Positions 25,279 to 34,007 of a stretch of 64,000 bases of DNA are shown in pieces. The notes under the pieces are model-generated. The model searched no databases. It saw only the letters and a list, made by a program, of their open reading frames with translations, and was not told where the DNA came from. The translations under genes and the position numbers were made by a program. This stretch comes from Nitrospirillum iridis (GTDB lineage: Bacteria > Pseudomonadota > Alphaproteobacteria > Azospirillales > Azospirillaceae): the NCBI RefSeq assembly GCF_014205765.1, contig NZ_JACIIZ010000017.1:1-64000 (forward strand). Reading direction: 5' to 3'. How positions within the stretch are numbered: the first letter of the stretch is position 1; every line of letters starts with the position of its first letter.

Positions 25279-26352
25279 ATGGCCCTTCATCGATCCATCG
25301 CCTGGCCGGGAGCGCCGCTGGCGCTTGCCTCGGCCGCGCTTTTCGGCGCCAGCACGCCGCTGGCCAAGCTGCTGCTGGGACATGCCGACCCTTGGCTGCT
25401 GGCGGGCCTGCTGTATCTGGGCTCCGGCCTGGGGCTGGGCATCGTGCACCTGGGGCGGCGCTTCCTGCGCATCGAGGCGCCGGAGGCCCCCTTGCGCCGG
25501 AGCGACCTGCCCTGGCTGGCCGCCGTCGTCCTGGTGGGCGGCGTGGTCGGCCCGGTTTTGCTGATGGTCGGCCTGACGCTCACCCCCGCCTCCAGCGCCG
25601 CCTTGCTGCTGAACCTGGAAGGCCTGGCCACCCTGGGCATCGCCTGGCTGGCGTTCCGTGAGAATGTCGACCGCCGCCTGATGCTGGGCGCCTTCGCCAT
25701 CCTGGCGGGGGCCTTGCTATTGTCCTGGCGGGGTGGCCCCGAAGGCATCGGCTGGGGCGCCTTGGCCATTGCGGGGGCCTGCCTGGCCTGGGGCATCGAC
25801 AATAACCTGACCCGCAAGCTCAGCGCCGCCGATCCCGTGCAGATCGCCATGACCAAGGGGCTGGTGGCCGGTTCCGTCAACCTGGCCCTGGCCTTGTCCC
25901 AGGGGGCCGCCCCGCCGTCCCTGGCCATCGCGGCGGGGGCGTCCGTGGTGGGCTTCTTCGGCTACGGCCTCAGCCTGGTCCTGTTCGTCTTGGGCTTGCG
26001 CCACCTGGGCACGGCGCGGACGGGCGCCTATTTCTCCATGGCACCCTTCATCGGCGCAATCCTGGCCATCATCCTGTTCAGCGAGCCGTTGACCTATCGC
26101 CTGCTGGCGGCGGCGGTGCTGATGGGCGTCGGGCTCTACCCGCATTTGGCCGAACAACATGAGCATGAGCATGCGCATGAGGAGATGGAGAATGAACACG
26201 TCCACGTGCACGACGCCCATCACCTGCACGACCATGAGCCAGGGGTTCCCGTGGAAGAGCCCCACGCCCACGTCCATCGCCATGCGCCCCTGGTGCACCG
26301 GCATCCGCACTATCCGGATCTGCACCATCGGCACAGGCATGAGCAGTCCTGA
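25279..26352 (+). CDS. EamA/DMT family transporter with His-rich C-terminal tail
   Basis: A 357-residue protein. Residues about 1-290 form the ten-helix EamA/DMT fold (two repeats, e.g. ALFGASTPLAKLLLG and LAWGIDNNLTRKLS). The last about 66 residues are cytoplasmic and contain about 22 His in HxH and HEHEH patterns mixed with Asp and Glu, a likely Ni/Zn/Co-binding segment. Such tails occur on metal-homeostasis proteins. The start at 25279 is the first Met before the fold. Substrate could be a metal complex or a metabolite with metal-dependent control; unresolved. Confidence 0.85.
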   Translation: MALHRSIAWPGAPLALASAALFGASTPLAKLLLGHADPWLLAGLLYLGSGLGLGIVHLGRRFLRIEAPEAPLRRSDLPWLAAVVLVGGVVGPVLLMVGLTLTPASSAALLLNLEGLATLGIAWLAFRENVDRRLMLGAFAILAGALLLSWRGGPEGIGWGALAIAGACLAWGIDNNLTRKLSAADPVQIAMTKGLVAGSVNLALALSQGAAPPSLAIAAGASVVGFFGYGLSLVLFVLGLRHLGTARTGAYFSMAPFIGAILAIILFSEPLTYRLLAAAVLMGVGLYPHLAEQHEHEHAHEEMENEHVHVHDAHHLHDHEPGVPVEEPHAHVHRHAPLVHRHPHYPDLHHRHRHEQS

Positions 26353-26414
26353 AGCGGGAACCACTTTTCCACCGCTGGCCAACTTTCCGACGGACCGCCC
26401 AGGGCATGGCGGCG

Positions 26415-28115
26415 TCAGGCGGGCGCGCCGATCACGGCGGCGGACGGCACCGGAGCGGTAGTCGTATCGAACATCACCGTCCCCAAGAGTGCCGCAAGTT
26501 GCCGGTCGACGACATGCTCCTCACCCACCTTGACGGTTGAAAAGACGTACCGGTCGGGCCGAACGATCAGGATATGGTCGCGCTCGCCCCCCATCGCGGC
26601 CTCCAGGATGCCAGCGGAGTCAATGATCCTTTCCACGCCCTCAGGCGGCTGCGGGGCCTCGGCGGCAGCTCTCGACACCGCCACCACCTTGGGACGCAGG
26701 CGGGCGATGGCCGGCAGGCGGGCGGCGCGGGCCAGGGCCTCCATATCGTCGGTCAGGCCGATCAGGGCGAAGCCATCGCCCAGCACATGATCCAGCAGGA
26801 CGCCATCCCGCAGCGCCGTCCGGACGGCAGGCTGGGGCAATAGCCGGCCCACCATCGTGGCGCGCGCGCCACGGCCATCCGCGATGACGAAGCCGTTTTC
26901 AAAGCGGGGCTTGGGCTTGTACTTCATCTGGGCGAAATAGTCGCGCGCCCGCGGCCAGAGGCCCAGAATCCGGAACGCCGTCTGTGTCAGGACGCCGATG
27001 GCGCGGTTGCGCGGCCCCATGATGCGCCCCATCCGCAAGGCCAAATCAATCATGTCGCGCACATGCTCGCGCCGCTCCGGCTCATAACTGTCCAGCAGGT
27101 GGCGCGGCATGGACCCACCTGTCACCCAGGCCAGCTTCCAGGCCAGGTTATGGGCGTCGCGGATGCCGCTGTTCATCCCCTGCCCGGCAAACGGCGGCGT
27201 CAGATGGCAGGCGTCGCCGGCCAAGTACACCCGGCCGGCGGACCAGCGTGGCGCCAGGCGGGCGTGGAAGGTGTAGACCGTCTTGCGGCAGATTCGGCTG
27301 TCCGGATGGGCGCCATGGCTGGCCAGCAGGGCGTCGACGGTGTCCTGGGCCACCATCGCCTCCGGGCTTTCGCCCGGCAAAAGCTTGAATTCGAACCGGC
27401 GGGTGCCGTTCGGTCCCGGCAGGGCGATGCACGGCCGGCGGGTGTCGCAAAAGACCAGGGTTTCCCGGCTGGGCGTCGGTGAATTCTCCAGGTCGACGAT
27501 CAGCCATTTCTCCTGGAAGGTTTCACCGTCCAGGCCAAGACCCAGGGCGGTGCGGATGGAACTGCGGGCCCCATCCGCCGCCACCAGATAGTCCGCGCGG
27601 ATCCAGCGGCGCTCGCCATCCGCGTTCCTCAGTTCCACGGTCACTTGGCGGTCGTCCTGGACAAAGCCGTCCTGCGCCCAGCCGAACAGCGTGTCCACCG
27701 TGGGGACGGTCTCCAGCGCATCCCGCAATTGCGCCTCGAACGTGGGTTGGCGAAAGGCGTTGCGGCGGGGATAGCCATAGGGCTGCTCGCTCGGTTCCAC
27801 CTTCAGGAACAGCCGGCCCGAAGGTGTGTAATATTCCGACCCATATCCCGCGACCACATGACTCATGACCGTCGTGATCACGCCGGCGGCCTGCATGGTC
27901 CTCAGGGATTCGTCATCGATCGAGACGGCGCGGGGCTCCTGCACCGTGGTCGGGTTGCGTTCAACCAGCAGGGCCCGGGTTCCATATCGCGCCAGCAGGT
28001 TGGCGAGGGTGAGACCCGTCGGCCCCGCGCCGACCACCACCACGGGGTAGTGGTCGGCGATGGGGCGACCGTTGCTGGAGCGGAACGGTGTGGCGATGGC
28101 GGTGTCCATGCTCAT
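26415..28115 (-). CDS. FAD-dependent aromatic monooxygenase (MhpA/PheA-like)
   Basis: A 566-residue class-A flavoprotein hydroxylase: VVVVGAGPTGLTLANLLARYG (FAD Rossmann), LVAADGARSSIR (DG motif) and VYLAGDACHLTPPFAGQGMN (GD motif), plus a C-terminal thioredoxin-like domain typical of phenol and 3-(3-hydroxyphenyl)propionate hydroxylases. It would hydroxylate a phenolic acid to a catechol, feeding the VOC dioxygenase. The ATG at 28115 overlaps the upstream TGA (ATGA), so it is coupled to the FAH-family gene. Third gene of a VOC-FAH-monooxygenase operon. Confidence 0.87.
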   Translation of the reverse strand: MSMDTAIATPFRSSNGRPIADHYPVVVVGAGPTGLTLANLLARYGTRALLVERNPTTVQEPRAVSIDDESLRTMQAAGVITTVMSHVVAGYGSEYYTPSGRLFLKVEPSEQPYGYPRRNAFRQPTFEAQLRDALETVPTVDTLFGWAQDGFVQDDRQVTVELRNADGERRWIRADYLVAADGARSSIRTALGLGLDGETFQEKWLIVDLENSPTPSRETLVFCDTRRPCIALPGPNGTRRFEFKLLPGESPEAMVAQDTVDALLASHGAHPDSRICRKTVYTFHARLAPRWSAGRVYLAGDACHLTPPFAGQGMNSGIRDAHNLAWKLAWVTGGSMPRHLLDSYEPERREHVRDMIDLALRMGRIMGPRNRAIGVLTQTAFRILGLWPRARDYFAQMKYKPKPRFENGFVIADGRGARATMVGRLLPQPAVRTALRDGVLLDHVLGDGFALIGLTDDMEALARAARLPAIARLRPKVVAVSRAAAEAPQPPEGVERIIDSAGILEAAMGGERDHILIVRPDRYVFSTVKVGEEHVVDRQLAALLGTVMFDTTTAPVPSAAVIGAPA

Positions 28116-28966
28116 CCTTCCGCTTCCATGCGCACCTTGTTCATCAGCAGGCCGACGCCGGGGATATCGACTTCCACAACGTCGCCGTCCTTGAGCCACA
28201 GCGGCGGCTGGCGCTTGGCGCCAACGCCACCGGGCGTGCCGCTGACGATGACATCGCCCGGGGACAGGGGCGTGAAGGTGGAGATGTAGGCGATGAGCGT
28301 CGCCACAGGGAAGATCATGTCCGCCGTCGGCTGCGATTGGACCACCTGGCCGTTGACGCGGGTGGTCACCGAAAGGGCGGCGGGATCGCCCACCTCATCC
28401 GCCGTCACCAGCCAGGGACCGAAGGCGCCGGTTCCGGGGAAGTTCTTGCCCGGGGTGAATTGCTGGGTGTGCCACTGCCAGTCCCGGACCGAGGCGTCGT
28501 TGTAGCAGCCATAGCCGGCGACATGGGACAGCGCGTCCGCGACAGGGATCGACCGGCCGCCCGTGCCGATGACGACCGCCAGTTCCCCCTCGAAATCCAG
28601 CATGGTGGACACCTTGGGCAAGGTGATCGCCTGTCGATGTCCGATCTGGCTGTCGGCGAAGCGGGTGAAGATGGAGGGGTAGTCCGTCTTGGCGCGGCCG
28701 GTTTCCTGGCGGTGGGTTTCATAGTTGTGCCCCACGCAAAAGATCTTCGCCGGGTTCGGGATCACCGGCGCGAAGACGATCTCCGATAGGGAGAGCCGTT
28801 CCGCCTGGGCGGCGGCGTCCTGGGCGGCCCCATAGGCGCCGGCCGCCACCACGGCCCGCAAGTCCGGATAGTCGGCGGCAAGGACGGCGCCCACATCCGC
28901 GATCCATTCGCCCTCGACCAGGCCATAGCTGGCGCGGCCCGCCACGGTGTAACTGGCAAACTTCAT
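28112..28966 (-). CDS. Fumarylacetoacetate hydrolase family protein
   Basis: A 284-residue FAH-fold enzyme: KIFCVGHNYETHRQE, LDFEGELAVVIG (metal-binding Glu pair), GYGCYNDASVRDWQ (metal-binding Asp) and SGTPGGVGAKR. FAH-fold proteins in meta-cleavage pathways hydrolyse or decarboxylate ring-opened products. Between an extradiol dioxygenase and a hydroxylase, that is the likely role. It has no chaperone-like N-terminal domain beyond about 60 residues. Confidence 0.87.
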   Translation of the reverse strand: MKFASYTVAGRASYGLVEGEWIADVGAVLAADYPDLRAVVAAGAYGAAQDAAAQAERLSLSEIVFAPVIPNPAKIFCVGHNYETHRQETGRAKTDYPSIFTRFADSQIGHRQAITLPKVSTMLDFEGELAVVIGTGGRSIPVADALSHVAGYGCYNDASVRDWQWHTQQFTPGKNFPGTGAFGPWLVTADEVGDPAALSVTTRVNGQVVQSQPTADMIFPVATLIAYISTFTPLSPGDVIVSGTPGGVGAKRQPPLWLKDGDVVEVDIPGVGLLMNKVRMEAEG

Positions 28967-28995
28967 TTCCTACTCCATCATCAAAGGGTTGGGCG

Positions 28996-29892
28996 TCAGC
29001 TGCGCAGCAGACCGTGGCCCCAGCTGTTGAGCGTGCGCTGTTCGTGCGGCCACTGGCCCACCGGCCGGTCGGGCGTCACGATTTCCAACTCGGCGGAGAT
29101 TTCGACCCAATTGCCGTCCGGGTCGTGGACAAACATGAACAGGTTGTTCCCGGGGCCGTGGCGACCCGGTCCCCACTGGACACGGACATGCTGGGTGGCC
29201 ATGCGGTCACACCAGTCGCGGATCATGTTCCAGTCCGTCGTCTCGTAGCAGTGGTGGTCCAACCTGTTCTCGGGCGCCTTGAACACCGCGAAACTGTGGT
29301 GCTCATGGCTGCACCGCAGGAAAGAGGTGCGGATGCCGCCCTCCCCATCCACCACGTCGTCGGACAGGGTGAAGCCCAGGACGTCGATGAAGAACTGGAC
29401 GATGCGGGCCGGATCGCGGCTGGCGATCACGACATGCTGCAGCCGTGCCGGCCAATTCCCCGCCTCCGCCCCTCCGGCACCCGCCTGCCCGGCAACAGGC
29501 GATGGCTGGGCCAGTCCAAAGGTGAACCGGTTGCCGTCCGGGTCGGTGACCGTCACGGCATCGGTGAACATTGGGGTCGGACCGTCCACCGCCCCCCAGC
29601 CCGCAGCCGAGAGCCGGGCCCGCAGACGCGCCAATTCCGCCCCGTCCGGCAAGGCATAGCCGGCCGAAACCAGGGTCTTGGCCGGGCCGGGCGTGAAGAT
29701 CAGCCGGCGGTCCCGCGCCGCCGCGACGATGCGGTCGCCGTGGGCTTCCAACCGGTAGCCCATGGTTCGCCGGTAGAAGTCGGCGGTGGCGGCGGGATCA
29801 GGGCACCCCAGTTCCAGGAAATGCAGGCTGGCCGCAAGGGCATCTGGCGGCCGCCCCCATCGGAGGGCGGCGGCTTGCTGGTCAGGTTCCAT
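28996..29892 (-). CDS. VOC-family extradiol (catechol 2,3-type) dioxygenase
   Basis: A 298-residue protein with two vicinal-oxygen-chelate modules. The C-terminal one carries the iron triad His153 (LQHVVIASRDP), His213 or 214 (NRLDHHCYETTD) and Glu264 (NWVEISAELE), and a PDGN turn. This is the pattern of type-I extradiol ring-cleavage dioxygenases. AAGGAG lies 8 bases before the ATG. First gene of the minus-strand operon, divergent from the carotenoid-oxygenase gene, with the inverted repeat 29943-29963 between them. Confidence 0.85.
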   Translation of the reverse strand: MEPDQQAAALRWGRPPDALAASLHFLELGCPDPAATADFYRRTMGYRLEAHGDRIVAAARDRRLIFTPGPAKTLVSAGYALPDGAELARLRARLSAAGWGAVDGPTPMFTDAVTVTDPDGNRFTFGLAQPSPVAGQAGAGGAEAGNWPARLQHVVIASRDPARIVQFFIDVLGFTLSDDVVDGEGGIRTSFLRCSHEHHSFAVFKAPENRLDHHCYETTDWNMIRDWCDRMATQHVRVQWGPGRHGPGNNLFMFVHDPDGNWVEISAELEIVTPDRPVGQWPHEQRTLNSWGHGLLRS

Positions 29893-29942
29893 GGCAGAGC
29901 TCCTTAGCTGGCGGCTTTGAAGCCGGCACTAATTTCCGCCAG

Positions 29943-29963
29943 AATTCCTATATTGCCGGAATT
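29943..29963. promoter_or_regulatory. 21-bp inverted repeat, candidate IclR operator 1
   Basis: Arms AATTCC (29943-29948) and GGAATT (29958-29963) with 9 bases between, in the divergent gap between the VOC and carotenoid-oxygenase operons. It shares 16 of 21 positions with the repeat at 36411-36431. Confidence 0.6.
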
Positions 29964-30059
29964 TTGTTGTCAACAATCGTTATGGCCGGCTATAACAGGC
30001 TCATAAGGCGCTTGCGGGGGAACCGTCCCGCCGGCGGTAACAAAATGGAGGAGCGTCCG

Positions 30060-31517
30060 ATGTCGATGCGTTTTCCCGACACGCCGGACTTCGTTGGTGC
30101 GCTTTACACCCCATCCCGTTTTGAGGGTCAGATCCGTGATCTGGAGGTGGAGGGGGGCATTCCACCGGCGCTGCGCGGCCGGTTCGTGCAGGTGGCGCCA
30201 GATCCGCAGTACCCGCCCATGTTGGGTGACGACATCTTCTTCAATGGCGATGGCGTGGTCACCGCGTTCCATTTCACCGATGGCCATGTCGACCTGACAC
30301 GGCGCTACGTCGCCACGGACAGGCTGAAGGCCCAGCGGGCGGCCCGCCGGTCCCTGCACGGCCTGTACCGCAACGCCCATACGGACGATCCCAGCGTCGC
30401 CGGCCTCAGCCCCAGCACCGCCAACACCAACGTCATCCCCTTCAACGGCATGCTGCTGGCCTTGAAGGAGGACAGCCTGCCCTATGCCTTGGATCCGGAA
30501 ACGCTGGAGACGAAAGGCGAGTGGGATTTCAAGGGCCAGATCGGCAATACGCCCTTCACCGCCCACCCAAAAATCGACCCGGAGACGGGCAACCTGCTGG
30601 CCTTCGGCTATGAGGCGCGGGGCACCGCCACAACGGATGTCGTCTATTACGAATTCACCCCCGGCGGCCGGCTGGTGCGCGAGATCTGGGTGAAGGCCCC
30701 ATATGCCGGCATGATCCACGATTTCGCCGTCACGCCCAACCATGTCATCTTCCCCGTGCTGCCGGCCACGGCCGACCGCGACCGGATCCAGGCGGGGGGG
30801 CGCCATTTCGAATGGCAACCGCATCTGGCCTACCAGTTCGGCGTGATGCGCCGGGGGGGCGACGGCAGCGACATCCGCTGGTTCACCGGCCCCAACTGCT
30901 TCCAGGCCCATGTGCTGAACGCCTTTGAGGAAGAGGGTCGCCTCCACCTGGACATGCCGACCGCCGACGGCAATGTCTTCGCCTTCTTCCCCGACGCCGA
31001 CGGCAACGCGCCCAGCCCGGAAACGCTGCGCTTCCAGCTGGCCCGCTGGACCTTCGACCTGACGGCCAACACCAGCGAAGCGCGGCGGACCACCCTTTAT
31101 GACGCGCCCTGCGAATTTTCCCGGTGCGACGACCGCTATGCCGGCCGCCGCCACCGCCACGCCATCATGCTGGGCAGCGACATGCGGCGCTACGCCATGG
31201 ATCGGCTGGGCCCGCCGCCCTGGCAATTCTTCAACCAGCTGGTCCACTTGGATGTGGAGACCGGCCACAGCCAGACTTGGTGGGCCGGTGACGCGGAATG
31301 CTTCCAGGAACCGACCTTCGCTCCCCGGGCACCGGACGCGGCGGAAGGTGACGGCTTCGTGCTGGCCCTGCTGAACCATCTGGAGAGCCAGACGACGGAA
31401 CTGGTCATCCTGGAAGCGTTGAGGCTGGCGGCCGGTCCCATCGCCCGGGTCAAGCTGCCGGTGCGTCTGCGCATGAGCCTGCACGGCAACTGGGTTCCGG
31501 AAGCGCCGGCCGCCTGA
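30060..31517 (+). CDS. Carotenoid oxygenase family protein (lignostilbene-dioxygenase-like)
   Basis: A 485-residue seven-bladed propeller enzyme. The four iron His ligands are visible: His169 (PFTAHPKIDP), His220 (GMIHDFAVTP), His284 (FQAHVLNAFEE) and His475 (SLHGNWVP). Bacterial members of this size include lignostilbene and isoeugenol dioxygenases, which split a C=C bond next to a phenol ring into aldehydes. The adjacent aldehyde dehydrogenase and ring-cleavage genes support a stilbene or phenylpropanoid substrate rather than a carotenoid. The start at 30060 has GGAGGAG; longer frames lack a site. Confidence 0.88.
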   Translation: MSMRFPDTPDFVGALYTPSRFEGQIRDLEVEGGIPPALRGRFVQVAPDPQYPPMLGDDIFFNGDGVVTAFHFTDGHVDLTRRYVATDRLKAQRAARRSLHGLYRNAHTDDPSVAGLSPSTANTNVIPFNGMLLALKEDSLPYALDPETLETKGEWDFKGQIGNTPFTAHPKIDPETGNLLAFGYEARGTATTDVVYYEFTPGGRLVREIWVKAPYAGMIHDFAVTPNHVIFPVLPATADRDRIQAGGRHFEWQPHLAYQFGVMRRGGDGSDIRWFTGPNCFQAHVLNAFEEEGRLHLDMPTADGNVFAFFPDADGNAPSPETLRFQLARWTFDLTANTSEARRTTLYDAPCEFSRCDDRYAGRRHRHAIMLGSDMRRYAMDRLGPPPWQFFNQLVHLDVETGHSQTWWAGDAECFQEPTFAPRAPDAAEGDGFVLALLNHLESQTTELVILEALRLAAGPIARVKLPVRLRMSLHGNWVPEAPAA

Positions 31518-31575
31518 GCGTTGCGGGCAACAGAACACGCCCGGCGGTGCGGCCGGGCCAAGCAAGGAAAAAGTG

Positions 31576-33051
31576 ATGAGCGCAGCACCGACGGCCTATG
31601 ACGGCTATACCGGGCAATTCATCAATGGCGCGTGGCGGGCCGGCCGATCCGGCAAGACGCGGCCCAATCACAATCCCTATGACGGCAGCGTTCTCAACGA
31701 GATCAGCCTGGCCAGCGCCGAGGATCTGGACGACGCCTACCGCGCCGCCCAGACCGCGCAGAAGGCGTGGGCCCGAACCCCGCACAGCGAGCGCAGCGCC
31801 CTGTTCCTGCGGGTCTTGTCCATCCTGGACGCCCGCAAGGACGAGATCATCGGGTGGCTGGTGCGGGAAAGCGGCAGCACGCTGTTGAAGGCCACCATCG
31901 AATGGGGCGCCGTCCGCGGCGGCGTGCTGGAGGCGGCGACCTTGCCGTCACGGGTCGAGGGCAGGATCATGCCCATCGATGTCCCGGGCAAGCAGAGCTT
32001 CGTCTACCGCGAGCCGCGGGGGGTGATCGGCGTCATCAGCCCCTGGAACTTCCCCTTCCATTTGTCGCACCGGTCCATCGCCCCGGCCCTGGCCTTGGGC
32101 AATGCCGTGGTGGTGAAGCCGGCGGAGGACACGCCCGTCACCGGCGGCCTGCTGCTGGCCAAGATATACGAGGAGGCCGGCCTGCCGCCCGGCTTGCTGA
32201 ACATCGTCATCGGCGCCGTTTCCGATATCGGCGACGCCTTCACTCTGCACCCCATCCCCAAGCTGATCTCCTTCACCGGCTCCACGCGCGTGGGCAAGCG
32301 CATCGCGGAGTTGGCCGCCACCGGCAAGAACCTGAAGCACATCGGCCTGGAGCTGGGCGGCAACGCCCCCATCGTGGTGCTGGACGACGCGGACCTGGAT
32401 CTGGCGGTGCGGGCGGCGGCGTTCGCGCGCTTCCTGCACAGTGGCCAGATTTGCATGAGCGGCAACCGCATCATCGTCGACGCCGGCCTGTATGACGCCT
32501 TCGTCGACCGCTTCGTGGCGCATGTGCGGGGCTTCAAGGTGGGCGACCCGGCGGACCCCGCCACGGTCATCGGCCCCCTGATGAACGCCCGCCAGCGCGA
32601 CGCGGCGCTCGCCAACATCGCGGCCGCGCGGGAGGCGGGGTTCGACCAGCGTTTGGGCGGCGACGTCCAGGGCCTGCTGGTGCCGCCCCACATCTTCGCC
32701 GGCGTACCCAATGACAGTGCCTTCGCCCAGGCGGAGCAGTTCGCGCCCGTGGCCCCCATCATCAAGGCCAGGGACGAGGCTGAGGCCCTGCGCCTGGCCA
32801 ACGCGACGGAGTACGGGCTGTCCAGCGCCGTCTTCACCCGTGACCTGGCCCGGGGAGTGCGCTTCGCCCGGCAGGTGGAGGCGGGCATGACCCATGTGAA
32901 CGACATCTCGATCCAGGACAGCCCGTTCAACATGTTCGGCGGGGAGAAGAACAGCGGCATCGGCCGATTCAACGGCGATTGGATCGTGTCGGAACTGACC
33001 ACGGACCATTGGATCACCGTGCAGGAAGCCCCGCGCCAATATCCCTTCTGA
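31576..33051 (+). CDS. Aldehyde dehydrogenase (vanillin/benzaldehyde-dehydrogenase-like)
   Basis: A 491-residue ALDH: GVISPWNFPFHLS, FTGSTRVGK, LELGGNAPIVVLDDADLD (Glu base) and HSGQICMSGNR (catalytic Cys). It lies 58 bases after the carotenoid-oxygenase-like gene on the same strand, so it probably oxidises the aromatic aldehydes that enzyme releases. ATG at 31576 is preferred over the GTG one codon earlier; AAGGA lies upstream. Confidence 0.9.
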   Translation: MSAAPTAYDGYTGQFINGAWRAGRSGKTRPNHNPYDGSVLNEISLASAEDLDDAYRAAQTAQKAWARTPHSERSALFLRVLSILDARKDEIIGWLVRESGSTLLKATIEWGAVRGGVLEAATLPSRVEGRIMPIDVPGKQSFVYREPRGVIGVISPWNFPFHLSHRSIAPALALGNAVVVKPAEDTPVTGGLLLAKIYEEAGLPPGLLNIVIGAVSDIGDAFTLHPIPKLISFTGSTRVGKRIAELAATGKNLKHIGLELGGNAPIVVLDDADLDLAVRAAAFARFLHSGQICMSGNRIIVDAGLYDAFVDRFVAHVRGFKVGDPADPATVIGPLMNARQRDAALANIAAAREAGFDQRLGGDVQGLLVPPHIFAGVPNDSAFAQAEQFAPVAPIIKARDEAEALRLANATEYGLSSAVFTRDLARGVRFARQVEAGMTHVNDISIQDSPFNMFGGEKNSGIGRFNGDWIVSELTTDHWITVQEAPRQYPF

Positions 33052-33068
33052 TCGGGTGCGCGCCCAAC

Positions 33069-33108
33069 GCCGTCGACGGGAAGCCCCAAGGGGCGCCCTG
33101 TCGACGGC
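33069..33108. terminator. Hairpin between convergent ALDH and IclR genes
   Basis: Arms GCCGTCGAC (33069-33077) and GTCGACGGC (33100-33108), with an inner CCCC/GGGG stem in the loop. The short T-rich stretch after it suggests a bidirectional terminator. Confidence 0.6.
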
Positions 33109-33113
33109 CTTGT

Positions 33114-33872
33114 TCATTCCGCCTGCAAGCGTCGCGTCACATCCTCGCCCGCCAGGCGCACCGCCACCATCGTGCCCTCCAACCGTGCCGGATGATCCAG
33201 GAAGTCGGCGGCGGAGACGACCAGACCGATGCTGCCCAGCACCTCCCCCCCCGCACCGAACACCGGCGCCGATATGCCCATGAGGCCGGCGTCAAGCTCC
33301 CCCACCGTGGCCAGGACACCGGGTTTGCGGATCTGCCGGACCGTCCGCTTGAAGGCGTCCCAGCTATCCCCCAGGCCCGCCGCCGCCACGGCCGCCGGGT
33401 CGCCGTCGTAGAAGCGGCGGAGGGGGCGTGGGGCCAGGTTCGCCAGGATGATCTTGGACGCGGCACCGCGGCCCAGGGGCATGGGGCGGCCACGCTCATA
33501 ACTGATGGCGAAGGTTGGGGGGCGGCGGACATACTGGTCCACGCACATGACCTTCAGGCGGTAGATCCGGCACAGCAGGCCGATGGCTTCCCCCTCAAGA
33601 CCGGCGACCAGGTCCCGCAAGGTGCCGGAGGCGGCATTGGTCAGCGGGTCGAAACGCCGTGTCACCCGGTCCAATTCGATGATGGCCGGGCCGACGGAAT
33701 ACCGGCCGGCCTTGCTGGCCACCAACAAGCCCGCCTCGACCAGGCTTCGGAAATATTCATAGGCCGTGCTGTTGGACAGGCCCAACGCGCGGGCGGCCTC
33801 CTCCACGGTCCATTCGGGCGTCTCTATCGTGAACAGCCCCAATACCGATAACACCCGATCCGCCGTGGACAC
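33114..33872 (-). CDS. IclR family transcriptional regulator
   Basis: A 252-residue IclR regulator: winged HTH in residues about 3-60 (WTVEEAARALGLSNSTAYEYFRSLVEAGLL) and an effector domain with ERGRPMPLGRGAASKIILA and LMGISAPVFGAGGEVLGSIG. The GTG start at 33872 has AAGGGG at the right spacing; an ATG at 33911 does not. IclR proteins commonly control aromatic degradation. It sits between the two gene groups that share the 21-bp inverted repeat, so it is the likely binder. Confidence 0.85.
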   Translation of the reverse strand: MSTADRVLSVLGLFTIETPEWTVEEAARALGLSNSTAYEYFRSLVEAGLLVASKAGRYSVGPAIIELDRVTRRFDPLTNAASGTLRDLVAGLEGEAIGLLCRIYRLKVMCVDQYVRRPPTFAISYERGRPMPLGRGAASKIILANLAPRPLRRFYDGDPAAVAAAGLGDSWDAFKRTVRQIRKPGVLATVGELDAGLMGISAPVFGAGGEVLGSIGLVVSAADFLDHPARLEGTMVAVRLAGEDVTRRLQAE

Positions 33873-33967
33873 TCCGCAGCCCCTTCCGTTTCGCGTCGAC
33901 GTCCAACGCATAGGGGGTGACGGTGGCGGGGCGCAAGCCTTGTCTGTCCCCGTCAGGCACGGAAAGA

Positions 33968-33991
33968 CCGCCCGGGGAGGCTCCCGGGCGG
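33968..33991 (-). terminator. Terminator-like hairpin after the MFS gene
   Basis: Perfect arms CCGCCCGGG (33968-33976) / CCCGGGCGG (33983-33991) with a 6-base loop, 17 bases past the MFS stop. The following minus-strand sequence is T-rich only for a few bases. Confidence 0.6.
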
Positions 33992-34007
33992 CTTCCAGTC
34001 ATCGATG

